Positions 7,436-15,879 of a stretch of DNA of 64,000 bases are shown piece by piece. Position numbers and translations under genes: made by a program. The notes below the pieces were generated by a model. That model had not been told where the DNA came from. It ran no database searches and saw only the letters and a list, made by a program, of their open reading frames with translations. The stretch covers positions 1 through 64,000 of the forward strand of contig CAVXWW010000005.1 in NCBI GenBank assembly GCA_963765545.1, written 5' to 3'. The stretch's first letter is position 1. The number at the start of each line of letters is the position of its first letter. The stretch is from JARRPM01 sp963765545 (GTDB taxonomy: Bacteria; Pseudomonadota; Gammaproteobacteria; Pseudomonadales; Halieaceae).

Positions 7436-9330
7436 AATTTGTCGGCCCTGAGCGTAAATCGCATGATGGCACCCCCGGCAGGATTTGGTTCATACCAGAT
7501 TCGTCCACCGTGCAAGCCTATGATATCGTGGCAGATTGCGAGTCCCATCCCCGTGCCCGTTTTTTTGTCTGAATACAAAGGCTCGAAAATGTACTGAACC
7601 CGCTCCGGCGCAATACCGCTGCCCTCATCTGCCACGCTGACTTGCACCACGTCATCGTTCAATATTTCCACATCGATGGAGATGACGCCAGCAGAAATAC
7701 CGCTCGCGGAGATACTGTGTCTGGCGTTGCTCAGCAAATTAACCAAAACCAACTGGATTTGCAGGGGGTCGACCAATACGGGCATGATGTCTCTTGCGGG
7801 TCGGTATTCAATACGGCAACCCACGGCATCACACTCCGCCTGCACCATGGGTATAACTTCCTCAATCAGAGTGGAGATTGAGGACGGTAACAGCTGTAAC
7901 TCACTGCGATTGACCAGGGACCGAACGCGCCGGGTGATGGTGCCCGCCCGCTCTGCTTGTCCCTGAATCTTACCGAGAAGTTCGATGATCCTGGGTCTGT
8001 CGTCGATATCGCCCTGAAACCGACGCGCGGCCGCCTGCGCATAGTTCTGGATAGCAATCAGCGGCTGACTGATCTCGTGCGCAAGGGTTGTAGCCATAGC
8101 GCCCAGGTTGCGCTCCCGGCTAAAGCGCGTCAGCCGCCGTTGCAATTGAGCAGTGGTATACTCAGTCTCTGTACGCAGAGCGTGCTCGGCTTGCAGGTCC
8201 GTTTGCGCTCGCGACAGATTGCGGTGGTTGAATATGAGCAAAATGATCAGGGTTGTCTGGACCAGGACTACCGCCAGTGTTGCAAGTATCTGCCAGCGAT
8301 ACAGATCCCAAACCGATTCTTTCTTGAACAGCAGTTCACACCCCGGGGGCAAAAGACTTTCTTTAATCCCCCAAAAGTCCAATTGCCGCCAGTCGGCCAT
8401 ACAAGTGCTTGCGACCCGCGTGTCAATTCCGATGGCTGCGGGGTCTTCACCCTCCAGGATACGGATGATTATTTCACCGGCGCGGCGCCCTTGCGCGGCA
8501 TAGCTCGCAATCACACCGGCGGTGATACCGTGGCCAAGATACGTCTCGAATACCCCGAAGACAGGTACCGGCGATTCGGCAGCGACCCGCTTCAGCACCT
8601 CTTGAGGGACAAGCGGAACGACAGAGGCATCTCGAAATACGGTTAGATACAGAACGATCGCGTCCGGCGGCAGGGCCTGTAAGCGAGCCACGGTTTCGTC
8701 GAGGGTGAGCCCGACGAGATACTCGACATCAATCATCTTCAAGTATGGCTGCAGCGAAGCCTTCGTTTTTGACAACATCATGCGATCCCGTGCAGCCGTC
8801 CCAGCTACAACAGTAATCCGTTTTGTACTGGGCCTCAGTGTCAATGCAAGATCGATTGTCCCCCCAAACGCGTGTTCAAACGAAACTCCCGCTGTCCTTT
8901 GGCCTAACTCCATACCGACCAAGGCTTCTTTCGATACGCTGTTAAAAACAATGGCCGCACCCGGCCAGATATCCTCCCGGTACCGCTGCGCGAACTTCAA
9001 CGCGTCTGATCCATAAGCGACTAAAACATCCACCCGCAGATCCTGGTACCTTGCTTCCAGCAGCGCTTCAAGTTTTTCTTCCACCTCGGCGCTCCCAAAC
9101 CGGTAAAAATCGAGTGTCTCAACAAAAATGCCGACCGGCTCACTACTTAGCTCGCGAACAGTCGCCTGCAGCGCCTGATCGACAGCAATAAAAGCGGGCA
9201 GTCCGGCGTCGCTTGAACTCAGAATGACGACCTGCCGCATTGCGCTTTTTGTGTCTTCCGCTAGAGCGAGGGACGCCGGGGCCAGCCCCAGGAAGATCAT
9301 CACAAACGCACGAATAATGATGCTAAACAT
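7432..9330 (-). CDS. sensor histidine kinase with ABC-binding-protein-like periplasmic domain
   Basis: The 632-residue protein has a signal sequence (1 to about 24), a large periplasmic domain (about 30-335) resembling the ABC substrate-binding-like modules found in some kinases, one membrane helix (WQILATLAVVLVQTTLIILLIF, about 350-371), a coiled linker, a dimerisation domain with phosphorylatable His (LAHEISQPL, about residue 415), and an ATPase domain with the N-box VNLLSNARHS and G-boxes DEGSGIAPERV and GTGMGLAIC. It should sense a small extracellular ligand and phosphorylate the regulator downstream, with which it overlaps by 4 bp. The neighbouring sulfatase suggests a sulfated or related marine substrate as signal, which is inference. 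Confidence 0.85.
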   Translation of the reverse strand: MFSIIIRAFVMIFLGLAPASLALAEDTKSAMRQVVILSSSDAGLPAFIAVDQALQATVRELSSEPVGIFVETLDFYRFGSAEVEEKLEALLEARYQDLRVDVLVAYGSDALKFAQRYREDIWPGAAIVFNSVSKEALVGMELGQRTAGVSFEHAFGGTIDLALTLRPSTKRITVVAGTAARDRMMLSKTKASLQPYLKMIDVEYLVGLTLDETVARLQALPPDAIVLYLTVFRDASVVPLVPQEVLKRVAAESPVPVFGVFETYLGHGITAGVIASYAAQGRRAGEIIIRILEGEDPAAIGIDTRVASTCMADWRQLDFWGIKESLLPPGCELLFKKESVWDLYRWQILATLAVVLVQTTLIILLIFNHRNLSRAQTDLQAEHALRTETEYTTAQLQRRLTRFSRERNLGAMATTLAHEISQPLIAIQNYAQAAARRFQGDIDDRPRIIELLGKIQGQAERAGTITRRVRSLVNRSELQLLPSSISTLIEEVIPMVQAECDAVGCRIEYRPARDIMPVLVDPLQIQLVLVNLLSNARHSISASGISAGVISIDVEILNDDVVQVSVADEGSGIAPERVQYIFEPLYSDKKTGTGMGLAICHDIIGLHGGRIWYEPNPAGGAIMRFTLRADKL

Positions 9331-9880
9331 AACAACAAAAGCCCCAATGTCCCTGTAGTTTGGCTATCATCTTAACGCGTCGATCCAAGCTGCCCAAGGA
9401 CCCCCGATGCCAGGCTCGTTGCGCCCCCCGTTAACATCACATCGTTCAAGATGGCGGTTTTATATCCTAACAAGGCGGCAATGGCTGTCACGGTTAAATC
9501 ACGGAGTTGATAGTCAACATGGACCACCGCCACATTGCTATCGGTATTGCTGGATTCAGGGAAAGCCGATTGGACGCCACTGGAGGGCTTGGCAACACCG
9601 ACCAGACTTGCAAACGCTGACCCAGGCCCAGCGTGGCTCGGGCGATATCAACCGACGCCTCATTAATAGTTACGCCTGGCAGTTCCAAGGACATGTCCTG
9701 CAGATTATAGTTTTGTGATTCAGTGATCTGTTGGCCGCTGTACTAGTGCCATTTTACGTAACGAATGGCTTGGTACCACGAGTCCCGGCTATCACCTGAA
9801 CGGATTGGATTGCATTCCGGATATTACACGAGTTTGACAAGGGGTGCGCGTTGAACTCCCCGGCAATGCATCGCCAGATT
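9331..9880. other. non-coding or decayed stretch
   Basis: About 550 bp with only short open frames on both strands and no convincing start sites. Base composition is less G+C-rich than the flanks. One plus-strand frame at about 9519-9617 (beginning DHRHIAIGIAG) has a faintly transposase-like flavour but no diagnostic motif. I see no repeat, RNA or promoter I can support beyond the expected kinase promoter at its left edge. Confidence 0.4.
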
Positions 9881-10237
9881 CTAATGTAATGAACGATCCG
9901 AAGTGCAAGGGGCCAGCCAGGATAAAGCAGCAGGTACTAATCGAATAAATCCATACTCGCGAAGCGCAGCCATCCGCCGGTCGTATACATGGTGCAAGAC
10001 TTTACCTTAAGCGGCCTCGACCCCTTTAGCACAAATATAAGCCTTTCGATAGCGGGCGTAGCCTGGTCTGCCCCAGACTTGAAGCGGTTCGAAATAAACC
10101 TCCACGTTTGGGTGTTTCTGCATCGGTAGTCGCCCATCTCGCTCTGGCGGAGAATCAATGGCGACTAGTAATGCCCGTTCCGGCGATAGAATTGGCACTT
10201 TCTTCGGGCGTAAGGACTGCAAGACCGAGTATAGCAT
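9881..10237 (-). pseudogene. degraded gene piece with in-frame stop
   Basis: One minus-strand frame reads through HPNVEVYFEPLQVWGRPGY, then YRKAYICAKG, meets TAA at 10007-10009, and continues in the same frame as GKVLHHVYDRRMAALREYGF and IRLVP to a TAG at 9881-9883. The pieces before and after the stop look like one small conserved proteobacterial protein whose name I do not know. The N-terminal side runs into the SIR2-like fragment in another frame, so the two are either remnants of neighbouring genes or of one fused gene. No start codon with a ribosome site is evident. Confidence 0.4.
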
Positions 10238-10478
10238 TCAATGATTTTGCTAAGCGGCAGGTAAGATCTCCTTTGATTACTCGCGCCCGAAGGAACTCGA
10301 TTACCTTTGCAATGACCTGATGGAGGCCATCGACACGACCAAAGGATATCCCTGATCTGATCCAAAATACGTATCGGTCCTCAGCCACACCTTTGGCTAC
10401 TGCAGCGAATGGTCCGTCAATTAGAGCCAATGTTTCAGTAACTGTGATAATCGCAGCGGCGGGAGGATCGGCGTGCAT
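10155..10478 (-). pseudogene. N-terminal fragment of a SIR2-like domain protein
   Basis: The frame begins at ATG 10478 with GGA eight bases upstream and gives 107 residues. The stretch YVFWIRSGISFGR resembles the nucleotide-binding start of bacterial SIR2-like proteins, which usually read WIGSGIS; here a conserved Gly is Arg. The following helices (DGLHQVIAKVIEFLRAR, SLNAILGLAVLTPEE) fit that family, but the protein stops long before the rest of the NAD-binding fold. SIR2-like domains occur in anti-phage NADase systems, so this could be a defence-gene relic. The assignment rests on motif resemblance only. Confidence 0.45.
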
Positions 10479-10566
10479 AGATTTCCAAATCTTATCTACG
10501 TTTATGTAATGCCAGGCTAAGCGCTGCTTATGAGCGTAGCTAATACATGTCGAGTTTTCATTGGTG

Positions 10567-10746
10567 TCATGGAGCGCTTTGGCGAGATTCAACCCACTGC
10601 GCTATGGCACTCTCGTACCAGCCAACGCAACGGGCGCCAGTCAATTGTATTTGCCTAGGGAATTTCCCCTTTGCAATTTCGGCGTATATGGTCGACCGGG
10701 ATAGCCCGGTCATTGCCTTTACGGCTTTCTCAGGCTGAAGACGCAC
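10567..10746 (-). CDS. AlpA-family helix-turn-helix regulator
   Basis: A 59-residue minus-strand frame starting at GTG 10746, with AGGGG about eight bases upstream, and ending at TGA 10567-10569. It contains the AlpA/phage-regulator winged-helix pattern: AMTGLSRSTIYAEIAKGKFP, then Q-L-T-G-A-R-C-V-G-W and the closing E-S-A-I-A-Q-W-V-E-S-R. AlpA proteins activate excision or accessory genes of prophages and integrative elements. It lies directly upstream of the SIR2-like fragment in the same direction, typical of small islands where AlpA controls cargo genes. The frame looks intact although its neighbours are not. Confidence 0.75.
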   Translation of the reverse strand: MRLQPEKAVKAMTGLSRSTIYAEIAKGKFPRQIQLTGARCVGWYESAIAQWVESRQSAP

Positions 10747-10869
10747 TCTCTTTCCCCTACCGCCCTGGCTTTAATTGCGGAAATTCGAGCGGTGGAGGCG
10801 GAGTTCGTTCAGCGCGAAGCAGAACTGGTCGTTATTTATGGCTAATCTGGCTTTGGTAGTTTCGGTCAC

Positions 10870-13359
10870 TTAATTCGGCAACGCCGGCCCGGCCTCATCG
10901 GCCTCAGGCGCCACACTGGAACCAGGTTGGGTTTTTGGTGCCTCGCGCAAATTGACGTCGCGCTGTGGAAAGGGAATATCGATACCCTTTTCGATGAACG
11001 CTGCGTTGATCGCACGATTCAGGTCGCTGGTCACGTAGCGACGCAGGTTGATATCGCGAATGATGACGCGCAGCTCGAAGTCAAGTGAGCTGTCGCCGAA
11101 ATCCACGAACAGGACACTGGGATAAGCCAGATCCGGATCTCCCTCGGTAGCATCGGCTTTCTTGATGACATTCATGTCCTTGATAACGTCTGCGTTGTTG
11201 TTGGCTACCTCTAGCAATGTCTCAATAACGGTCTCGATATCACTACCATAGGCGACCCCGATCGGTATCTTGAGTCGTCCCCAGGTATTTCCCAGTGTCC
11301 AGTTGGTCACCTGACCGGATATCAGGTCGGAGTTGGGCACGATAACATCGGCCCGATCGAGAGTCTGGATGGTCGTGGTGCGGATACTGATACGCTGAAC
11401 GTAGCCCTCCGTATTGCCGACGACAATCCAGTCGCCGTTTCTCACCGGTCGCTCTACCAGCATGATAATGCCGGATACGAAATTATTGACGATGTTCTGC
11501 AGGCCAAAACCGATGCCTACCGATAGCGCACCGGCGATGATGGCGAGATTGGCAAACTTTATCCCGGCAATCGACAGCGCCACGATGGCCGCAATGGCCA
11601 CGGCGACATACCCGAAGGTTGTGACCAGCGCGTCCCGCGCGCTGGGTTCCATGCGGGTCTCGACCAACCATTTCGTATTGAGCCTACCCTTGAGCCAGCC
11701 AGTCAGGACGAGCGACATGGCGAAGACCAGGACTGCCAAAAGCAGTTGAGTGGGGACAATCGTCAGGCCAGCGACCTGAAAGCCCTCGGTGAAATAACGC
11801 TCGATATTGTCGGTGACTTGTTCTCCCGCGTCCCAGATGCGCAACAACAACAGCGCGGCACTGATCCACAGCGCCAGGTTGACGACCAGCCGCAGCCAGC
11901 CAAGCCCGGGCACATATTCCTCGCCCTTGAGCCCGATGCTTCGGCGCACCGCTTTTTGCCAGCCATAGCGCCCCTCATCGAGACCATCGAACAGATCCGA
12001 GAAAAACTGACTCAACACGACGGTGAGAGCAATCAATAGCAGCGTATAGGTGATGCCGGTTATCACCAGAGTGCCGAGGTTGATATAGCCGATCCAGGCA
12101 GCAACCATGCCGCCAAACAGCGCCAGGGAAAGCAGCAACAAGGGCATCCCCTTATCATGCCAGCGCTCAAGCCGGCGCAGCAGGAAAGCGATCCAGATGA
12201 CATTCAGTACCCAGACCAGAGTGATAACATGGCGGACCAGTGTGTACATCGTGTCATCAAGCAAGCCATCCGCGTGCAGCTGCTCCGCGAGCCAGCGCAG
12301 CGGCACGACCGCGGCAAGTACGAGACTGCGCCTGCTGAGCGGAATGGCAACGGCCTCAGGCAGCGACAGATAAGGGGTCGCGGGTGGGCAGGGTCTCAGC
12401 AGGGCCCTTATACTGGCAGCGATAGCAAAAAACACCAGTAGACCGGACAGGACTGAAGCGACAAAGGGTGGGCCGCCCCCCTCTCGCGGGATCAGTATTA
12501 TGCAAGCCAGCATCCCCCCCAGGCCAGCCAATATGGGCGCATAGCTTACGCCAGAGGCCATGATCGCCTGGACAAGGCCGGCTGAGACTTCCATTTTCTC
12601 GACCGTTATATCGGCCATCATGTGGGCCCGCAGACGGCGCGCGACAATAAGGCCAAGGATAAAACCCAGAAGACCAAAGGCCGCGGCAATGGCCAGACGC
12701 ACCGGACCGATCGTATCCCAACCCACGGATGTCTGGGCCAAACGGCCGGTAAAGTCCAGCCAGTTTTTGCGCTCAGCAAGATTTGCCCGCAATATCTCGA
12801 TCACCGTCGGGCCGCGCTCCAGCAGTTGCCGGGCCTCAAAGCTGCGCAGGTAATCGTCCAGGGTTGAGTTAAGGTCGTTACTGCTCAGTAACATGAGTTT
12901 ACAGGTGTCGATACGCCCTTCCAGGCTCGCCCTCCTGCTCTGCAGGTCCTGCAGTTGCCTGGCGATCGCGGGAGAAATCGGCGCCTCTGGCTGCGTTACA
13001 GATTGCGTTCCCGCCGCTGTTTTATCCCCCGAGGCTTTTGGCTTTGTGGGCTGCAGGATAGCCAGTTGACTGTCCAGCAATTCGATCTTTGGTTGCGCAT
13101 TTTGTATGCAATCCAGCGAATCGGAACGAACCGTGGCAATTTCTTGCTTGAGCGCTTTAAGTTCCTGCGCCGACGCTGTTTGGGCACTGACAATCTCTCG
13201 TTGGAGTCGTTCAAGCGTGGCCTGCGCCTGTGGCACAGCGTCAGCTTTCAGTGTCTCCTCTGCCTGCGCCGGGATCACCAGCCCCAATAGCAACAGGGCC
13301 CAGAACGGGCGGTAAACGAGGCGGAGCGTATAAGAGATATCCACTTTGCAGATCACCAT
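10870..13359 (-). CDS. MscS-family mechanosensitive channel with DUF3772 N-terminus
   Basis: A large inner-membrane channel of about 829 residues from the ATG at 13359; a TTG at 13386 would add nine. A signal peptide ending AQA is followed by a periplasmic coiled-coil region (about 35-190, matching DUF3772), then many membrane helices (about 210-580). The MscS pore and beta domain follow, with GIGFGLQNIVNNFVSGII as the pore-lining helix region and VERPVRNGDWIVV leading into the cytoplasmic vestibule. Such channels open on hypo-osmotic shock to release solutes. No partner genes adjoin it, and it sits between two mobile-looking segments. Confidence 0.85.
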   Translation of the reverse strand: MVICKVDISYTLRLVYRPFWALLLLGLVIPAQAEETLKADAVPQAQATLERLQREIVSAQTASAQELKALKQEIATVRSDSLDCIQNAQPKIELLDSQLAILQPTKPKASGDKTAAGTQSVTQPEAPISPAIARQLQDLQSRRASLEGRIDTCKLMLLSSNDLNSTLDDYLRSFEARQLLERGPTVIEILRANLAERKNWLDFTGRLAQTSVGWDTIGPVRLAIAAAFGLLGFILGLIVARRLRAHMMADITVEKMEVSAGLVQAIMASGVSYAPILAGLGGMLACIILIPREGGGPPFVASVLSGLLVFFAIAASIRALLRPCPPATPYLSLPEAVAIPLSRRSLVLAAVVPLRWLAEQLHADGLLDDTMYTLVRHVITLVWVLNVIWIAFLLRRLERWHDKGMPLLLLSLALFGGMVAAWIGYINLGTLVITGITYTLLLIALTVVLSQFFSDLFDGLDEGRYGWQKAVRRSIGLKGEEYVPGLGWLRLVVNLALWISAALLLLRIWDAGEQVTDNIERYFTEGFQVAGLTIVPTQLLLAVLVFAMSLVLTGWLKGRLNTKWLVETRMEPSARDALVTTFGYVAVAIAAIVALSIAGIKFANLAIIAGALSVGIGFGLQNIVNNFVSGIIMLVERPVRNGDWIVVGNTEGYVQRISIRTTTIQTLDRADVIVPNSDLISGQVTNWTLGNTWGRLKIPIGVAYGSDIETVIETLLEVANNNADVIKDMNVIKKADATEGDPDLAYPSVLFVDFGDSSLDFELRVIIRDINLRRYVTSDLNRAINAAFIEKGIDIPFPQRDVNLREAPKTQPGSSVAPEADEAGPALPN

Positions 13360-13679
13360 GTTCAAACCACGAGCTTCAAAGCGCAAAGTATAAGCACAAA
13401 ACAGCTTAACCTGCCCTGCAAAAATTGTAGCGCTTGGCTATAGTTCTCTCTCGCAGTTCGTGAAGACCTCACCCAAATATTATTGAACTGCTGGAAATTC
13501 AGGCAAGCGCGCCATAAAAACGCCGCTAGGTGGAGCACTGGGCTGATGATGAGCTCTCCCCGACACAAGGCAGGATTTGGTTTCGAAAAGATGGACGAAT
13601 ATTTCCACAACAGTGAAAGGAGACATCTGTCTCGATTGATTACCCGTTAATCAACAATCTGGTTGCCAGCTGGTGACAT
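13360..13679. other. intergenic region upstream of the MscS gene
   Basis: About 320 bp separate the channel gene from the end of the integrase-linked gene. A minus-strand frame at 13362-13610 reads as low-complexity sequence with no family resemblance and no ribosome site. I see no terminator hairpin with a T-run. The channel promoter should lie near 13390-13420 but no clear -10/-35 pair stands out. Confidence 0.35.
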
Positions 13680-14057
13680 TCATTGATGACTTGGCTTCGG
13701 CTGTTTACTGCCAGGTCTTTTCCGATCATCGACCTGAGCCGGTTTGACCCAAGGACCGTGCAGCTGACTCGTCCAATCCCGTTCCCGCTGCAAGGCGAGA
13801 ACAATAATTCGGGTGGTCAACCAATGCCGATACCGTGTGGTAGGCGATAGAGGTTTTGTTTGTATGTCGAGATACCAACTCAGGTGGTGTAGACGGTATT
13901 GGTACGGTCCCACCTGGAAGCGCCGGTAGAGGCATTCGGCTATATGTTGGGCCCGTTGGGTGTGCTCTTTGACTCGTGTACGGCGCCGGCCAGTAATCTT
14001 GCCAGCCAGTAGCTGCCGCATGTGCTGCTGAGCCTGCGCCGTGTTGGCCGGCCGCAT
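13680..14057 (-). CDS. integrase-coupled protein of unknown function
   Basis: The ATG at 14057 lies one base after the integrase TAG (14059-14061), so the two are probably translated together. The 125-residue product is basic and rich in Arg, Trp and Tyr: after an Arg-rich N-terminus it has AQHIAECLYRRFQVGPYQYR, then HLSWYLDIQT, TRYRHWLTTR and a WTSQLHGPWVKP segment. The composition suggests a DNA-binding accessory of the recombinase, perhaps a directionality or targeting factor, but I recognise no named domain. The upstream in-frame extension to 14147 lies inside the integrase gene and is disregarded. Confidence 0.55.
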   Translation of the reverse strand: MRPANTAQAQQHMRQLLAGKITGRRRTRVKEHTQRAQHIAECLYRRFQVGPYQYRLHHLSWYLDIQTKPLSPTTRYRHWLTTRIIVLALQRERDWTSQLHGPWVKPAQVDDRKRPGSKQPKPSHQ

Positions 14058-14058
14058 A

Positions 14059-15054
14059 CTACCTGGACGATCCGATGTACGAAACCAGCACGTTGACTCT
14101 GGAATGGCCCAACTCCAGCGCGATGATGGAACGTGCTTCCAGATCAAGGCTTTTATCGACTGTTCTGCTACCGGTCACTACTGGTGCGGAGTGCTTGGTG
14201 ATCTGCTGGTACCGCTCACAAGCATATGCTGCCCTCAAATCATGGAAACCCCGAATCCCCGTGTCCTGGGTGGCCAGTCGCCATTGACTGTAAGCACGAT
14301 TCCGCCACTGAATGTAGTTATGCTGATCGGGTATCAAATTCTGGCCTTTGCCTTGCTCTGACACGGCTTTTTTCAACAGTGCCAAGCCCAGGGGGGAGAC
14401 GGGAATCCAGCGATCGGTCTGTTTGCCCCGTCCGCCTTTCGTGCCCTGAGTAATGTTGATCTTGCCGTGTCGGGAGGCCTGACGCAGTGCCACCCGGGCA
14501 TTTATCAATGACGCCTCCCGGAAACGAAGCCCAAATGTCCGGCACAGGGATGCTGTCAACGCCAGGGGATGCTCCCCTTTTTCAACCAGCCTCTTTATCG
14601 CGAGGTCCAGGTGGTTACAGTTGGCCCCATTGGCACTCTGATCAAACGTTCTGGAAGGCTGACTGAGTGTCTTTGGGACCCGGGAACGGACATGGGTCCG
14701 CTCTCCAACCGCAGAAGCCGGTGAAACGGACAATATTGTGTCTTTACGCATCGTGGATAAGACCACATTGACCGTGGAAAGCAGGTTTTGCGCATAGGCC
14801 ACCTTCATCGTTTGGGACTGGACCTGCTGGGCCAAGTGTTTTACATAGGCGGTGATGGGGGTTTTATCGATATCCCGTGCATCCTTGATCCCGAACTCGG
14901 ATTTCAGGAAATGCACAAAGGGCATCCAGCGTGCCTCATGGGATGCGCGTGTACTGTAATGACCCGCGCCATAGCGATCACTGAGCGCATTCTTTGCCGC
15001 CCACCTGAGTTGTTTACCGTATCCGTAGTTTCGGCCGCCACCGACTTTGCTCAT
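14059..15054 (-). CDS. tyrosine recombinase (Integrase_1-like)
   Basis: The 331-residue protein is a tyrosine recombinase of the group annotated as integrase-domain proteins with their own SAM-like N-terminal domain (about residues 25-110). Catalytic positions visible are Arg in TFGLRFREASLI (about 175), Lys in the TQGTKGGRG region, His-x-x-Arg in GFHDLRAAYA (about 270), the late LGHSR box (His) and a Tyr in VLVSYIG near the C-terminus. It should cut and rejoin DNA at an attachment site of an integrative element. Upstream on the same strand lies the hairpin-rich region 15133-15466; downstream it is coupled to a 125-residue gene. Confidence 0.75.
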   Translation of the reverse strand: MSKVGGGRNYGYGKQLRWAAKNALSDRYGAGHYSTRASHEARWMPFVHFLKSEFGIKDARDIDKTPITAYVKHLAQQVQSQTMKVAYAQNLLSTVNVVLSTMRKDTILSVSPASAVGERTHVRSRVPKTLSQPSRTFDQSANGANCNHLDLAIKRLVEKGEHPLALTASLCRTFGLRFREASLINARVALRQASRHGKINITQGTKGGRGKQTDRWIPVSPLGLALLKKAVSEQGKGQNLIPDQHNYIQWRNRAYSQWRLATQDTGIRGFHDLRAAYACERYQQITKHSAPVVTGSRTVDKSLDLEARSIIALELGHSRVNVLVSYIGSSR

Positions 15055-15132
15055 CCGAAATAACCCTGAATGTGTTGAGTATTAAGTCGATTAGAGCGTC
15101 GACCGCGCTTGACGACTGCGTGTCGTATGACG

Positions 15133-15149
15133 GCATCCACAGTGGATGC
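15133..15149. repeat. short palindrome upstream of integrase
   Basis: GCATCCAC, a single A, then GTGGATGC: a perfect 8-bp inverted repeat. Together with CTGGCC-A-GGCCAG at 15185-15197 it lies within 150 bp of the integrase start and could be an operator or recombinase-binding site. Confidence 0.5.
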
Positions 15150-15199
15150 ATAAGCAAAAGACTGGCTGTACCGACACTTCTGAACTGGCCAGGCCAGCG

Positions 15200-15420
15200 G
15201 GTTAAGTGCGTTCAATCATCACCCAAAGAAGCGTTTTGATTGAACCGTACAGGCAGTTTGTAGCGGTTTGCAGCGGCCAATTCAGCTGTAAGGCATTGTC
15301 TGAATTGGCTTTATTCCTGGCTGCGGGCCCGCGTCTCTGTGTAGCTGGCGCTAAAACAGAGACACGGGCCTCCTTCTTTCCTTTCTCACTTGGGTGGCAT
15401 CACCTCCTTGGTTTTCGTTT
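15200..15420 (-). ncRNA. candidate structured RNA or leader with three hairpins
   Basis: Three consecutive stem-loops fill this stretch: 15326-15370 (15-bp arms with a nested TAGC/GCTA stem and TGGC loop), 15276-15309 (perfect 10-bp stem GCCAATTCAG) and 15210-15245 (perfect 9-bp stem GTTCAATCA). In the largest, the only imperfect pair (15332/15364) is a G-U pair in minus-strand RNA but a C-A clash in plus-strand RNA, favouring transcription toward the integrase. A strong AAGGAGGTG (about 15400-15408) and a four-codon frame MPPK-stop precede the first hairpin. It could be a leader or attenuator, an independent small RNA, or a folded recombination site. Confidence 0.5.
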
Positions 15421-15440
15421 TGGGGTTATTGGGGTGGCTG

Positions 15441-15466
15441 TACCTGGGTCTCTAGAGATCCAGGTA
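15441..15466. repeat. 26-bp near-perfect palindrome
   Basis: Two 13-base arms around the centre TCTCTAGAGA pair fully except one G/T position (15448/15459), which is a G-U pair in plus-strand RNA. It lies between the hairpin cluster and the plus-strand excisionase-like gene and may be an operator, a terminator-like hairpin without T-run, or a recombination site. Confidence 0.55.
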
Positions 15467-15470
15467 TCGC

Positions 15471-15879
15471 CGCTCTTGTAAGTGCTTCGTCATTGGCATG
15501 ACTCACACTTCTACCTTCACCGGTATTGCATGAAGGGCCCTGCGTTTGCGACTAGGTCTGCAGTCGCCACAGATAGTGGGACCACTAAACTATATGAGGC
15601 ATGCCCGAAACAGCCGAAACCCTTTCAAAGGTTGAAGCGCTTTTTTATGGCCCTGGACACAGAGTTGGATAATAGTAGAACGACACGACTGGACGTTTAG
15701 TCTGACGTAGAGTGGTTCCAGTGGAAACACGGGAAGCTCGTAGCAGCACCGCCGCATAAAGCTTCGCCTTCACAAAAGTGTTTATTAAGTTCTTCCAGTT
15801 GTGATTTGATTACGAGCTGTAAAAGTCGTTTGGCGACATAAAATAGACCGTCTATTGATTCCACACTGATGAACAAGGC
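15471..15879. other. intergenic stretch before the excisionase-like gene
   Basis: About 410 bp with lower G+C content than the core genes around it. A 56-codon plus-strand frame from ATG 15530 (beginning MKGPAFATRSAVATD) ends at 15700 but lacks a clear ribosome site or relatives I know. The 3' part, around 15780-15870, is A+T-rich and should hold the promoter for the xis-int pair. Confidence 0.3.

Noticed and set aside
9494..9718. Short frames on both strands, possible transposase relic
   Set aside because: Only a faint resemblance over about 30 residues, no catalytic motif and no terminal repeats.
15357..15409. Recoding (selenocysteine or readthrough) at the TGA after MPPK
   Set aside because: There is a second stop (TAA) 24 codons later in the same frame, and the dense hairpins are explained better by RNA or DNA structure.
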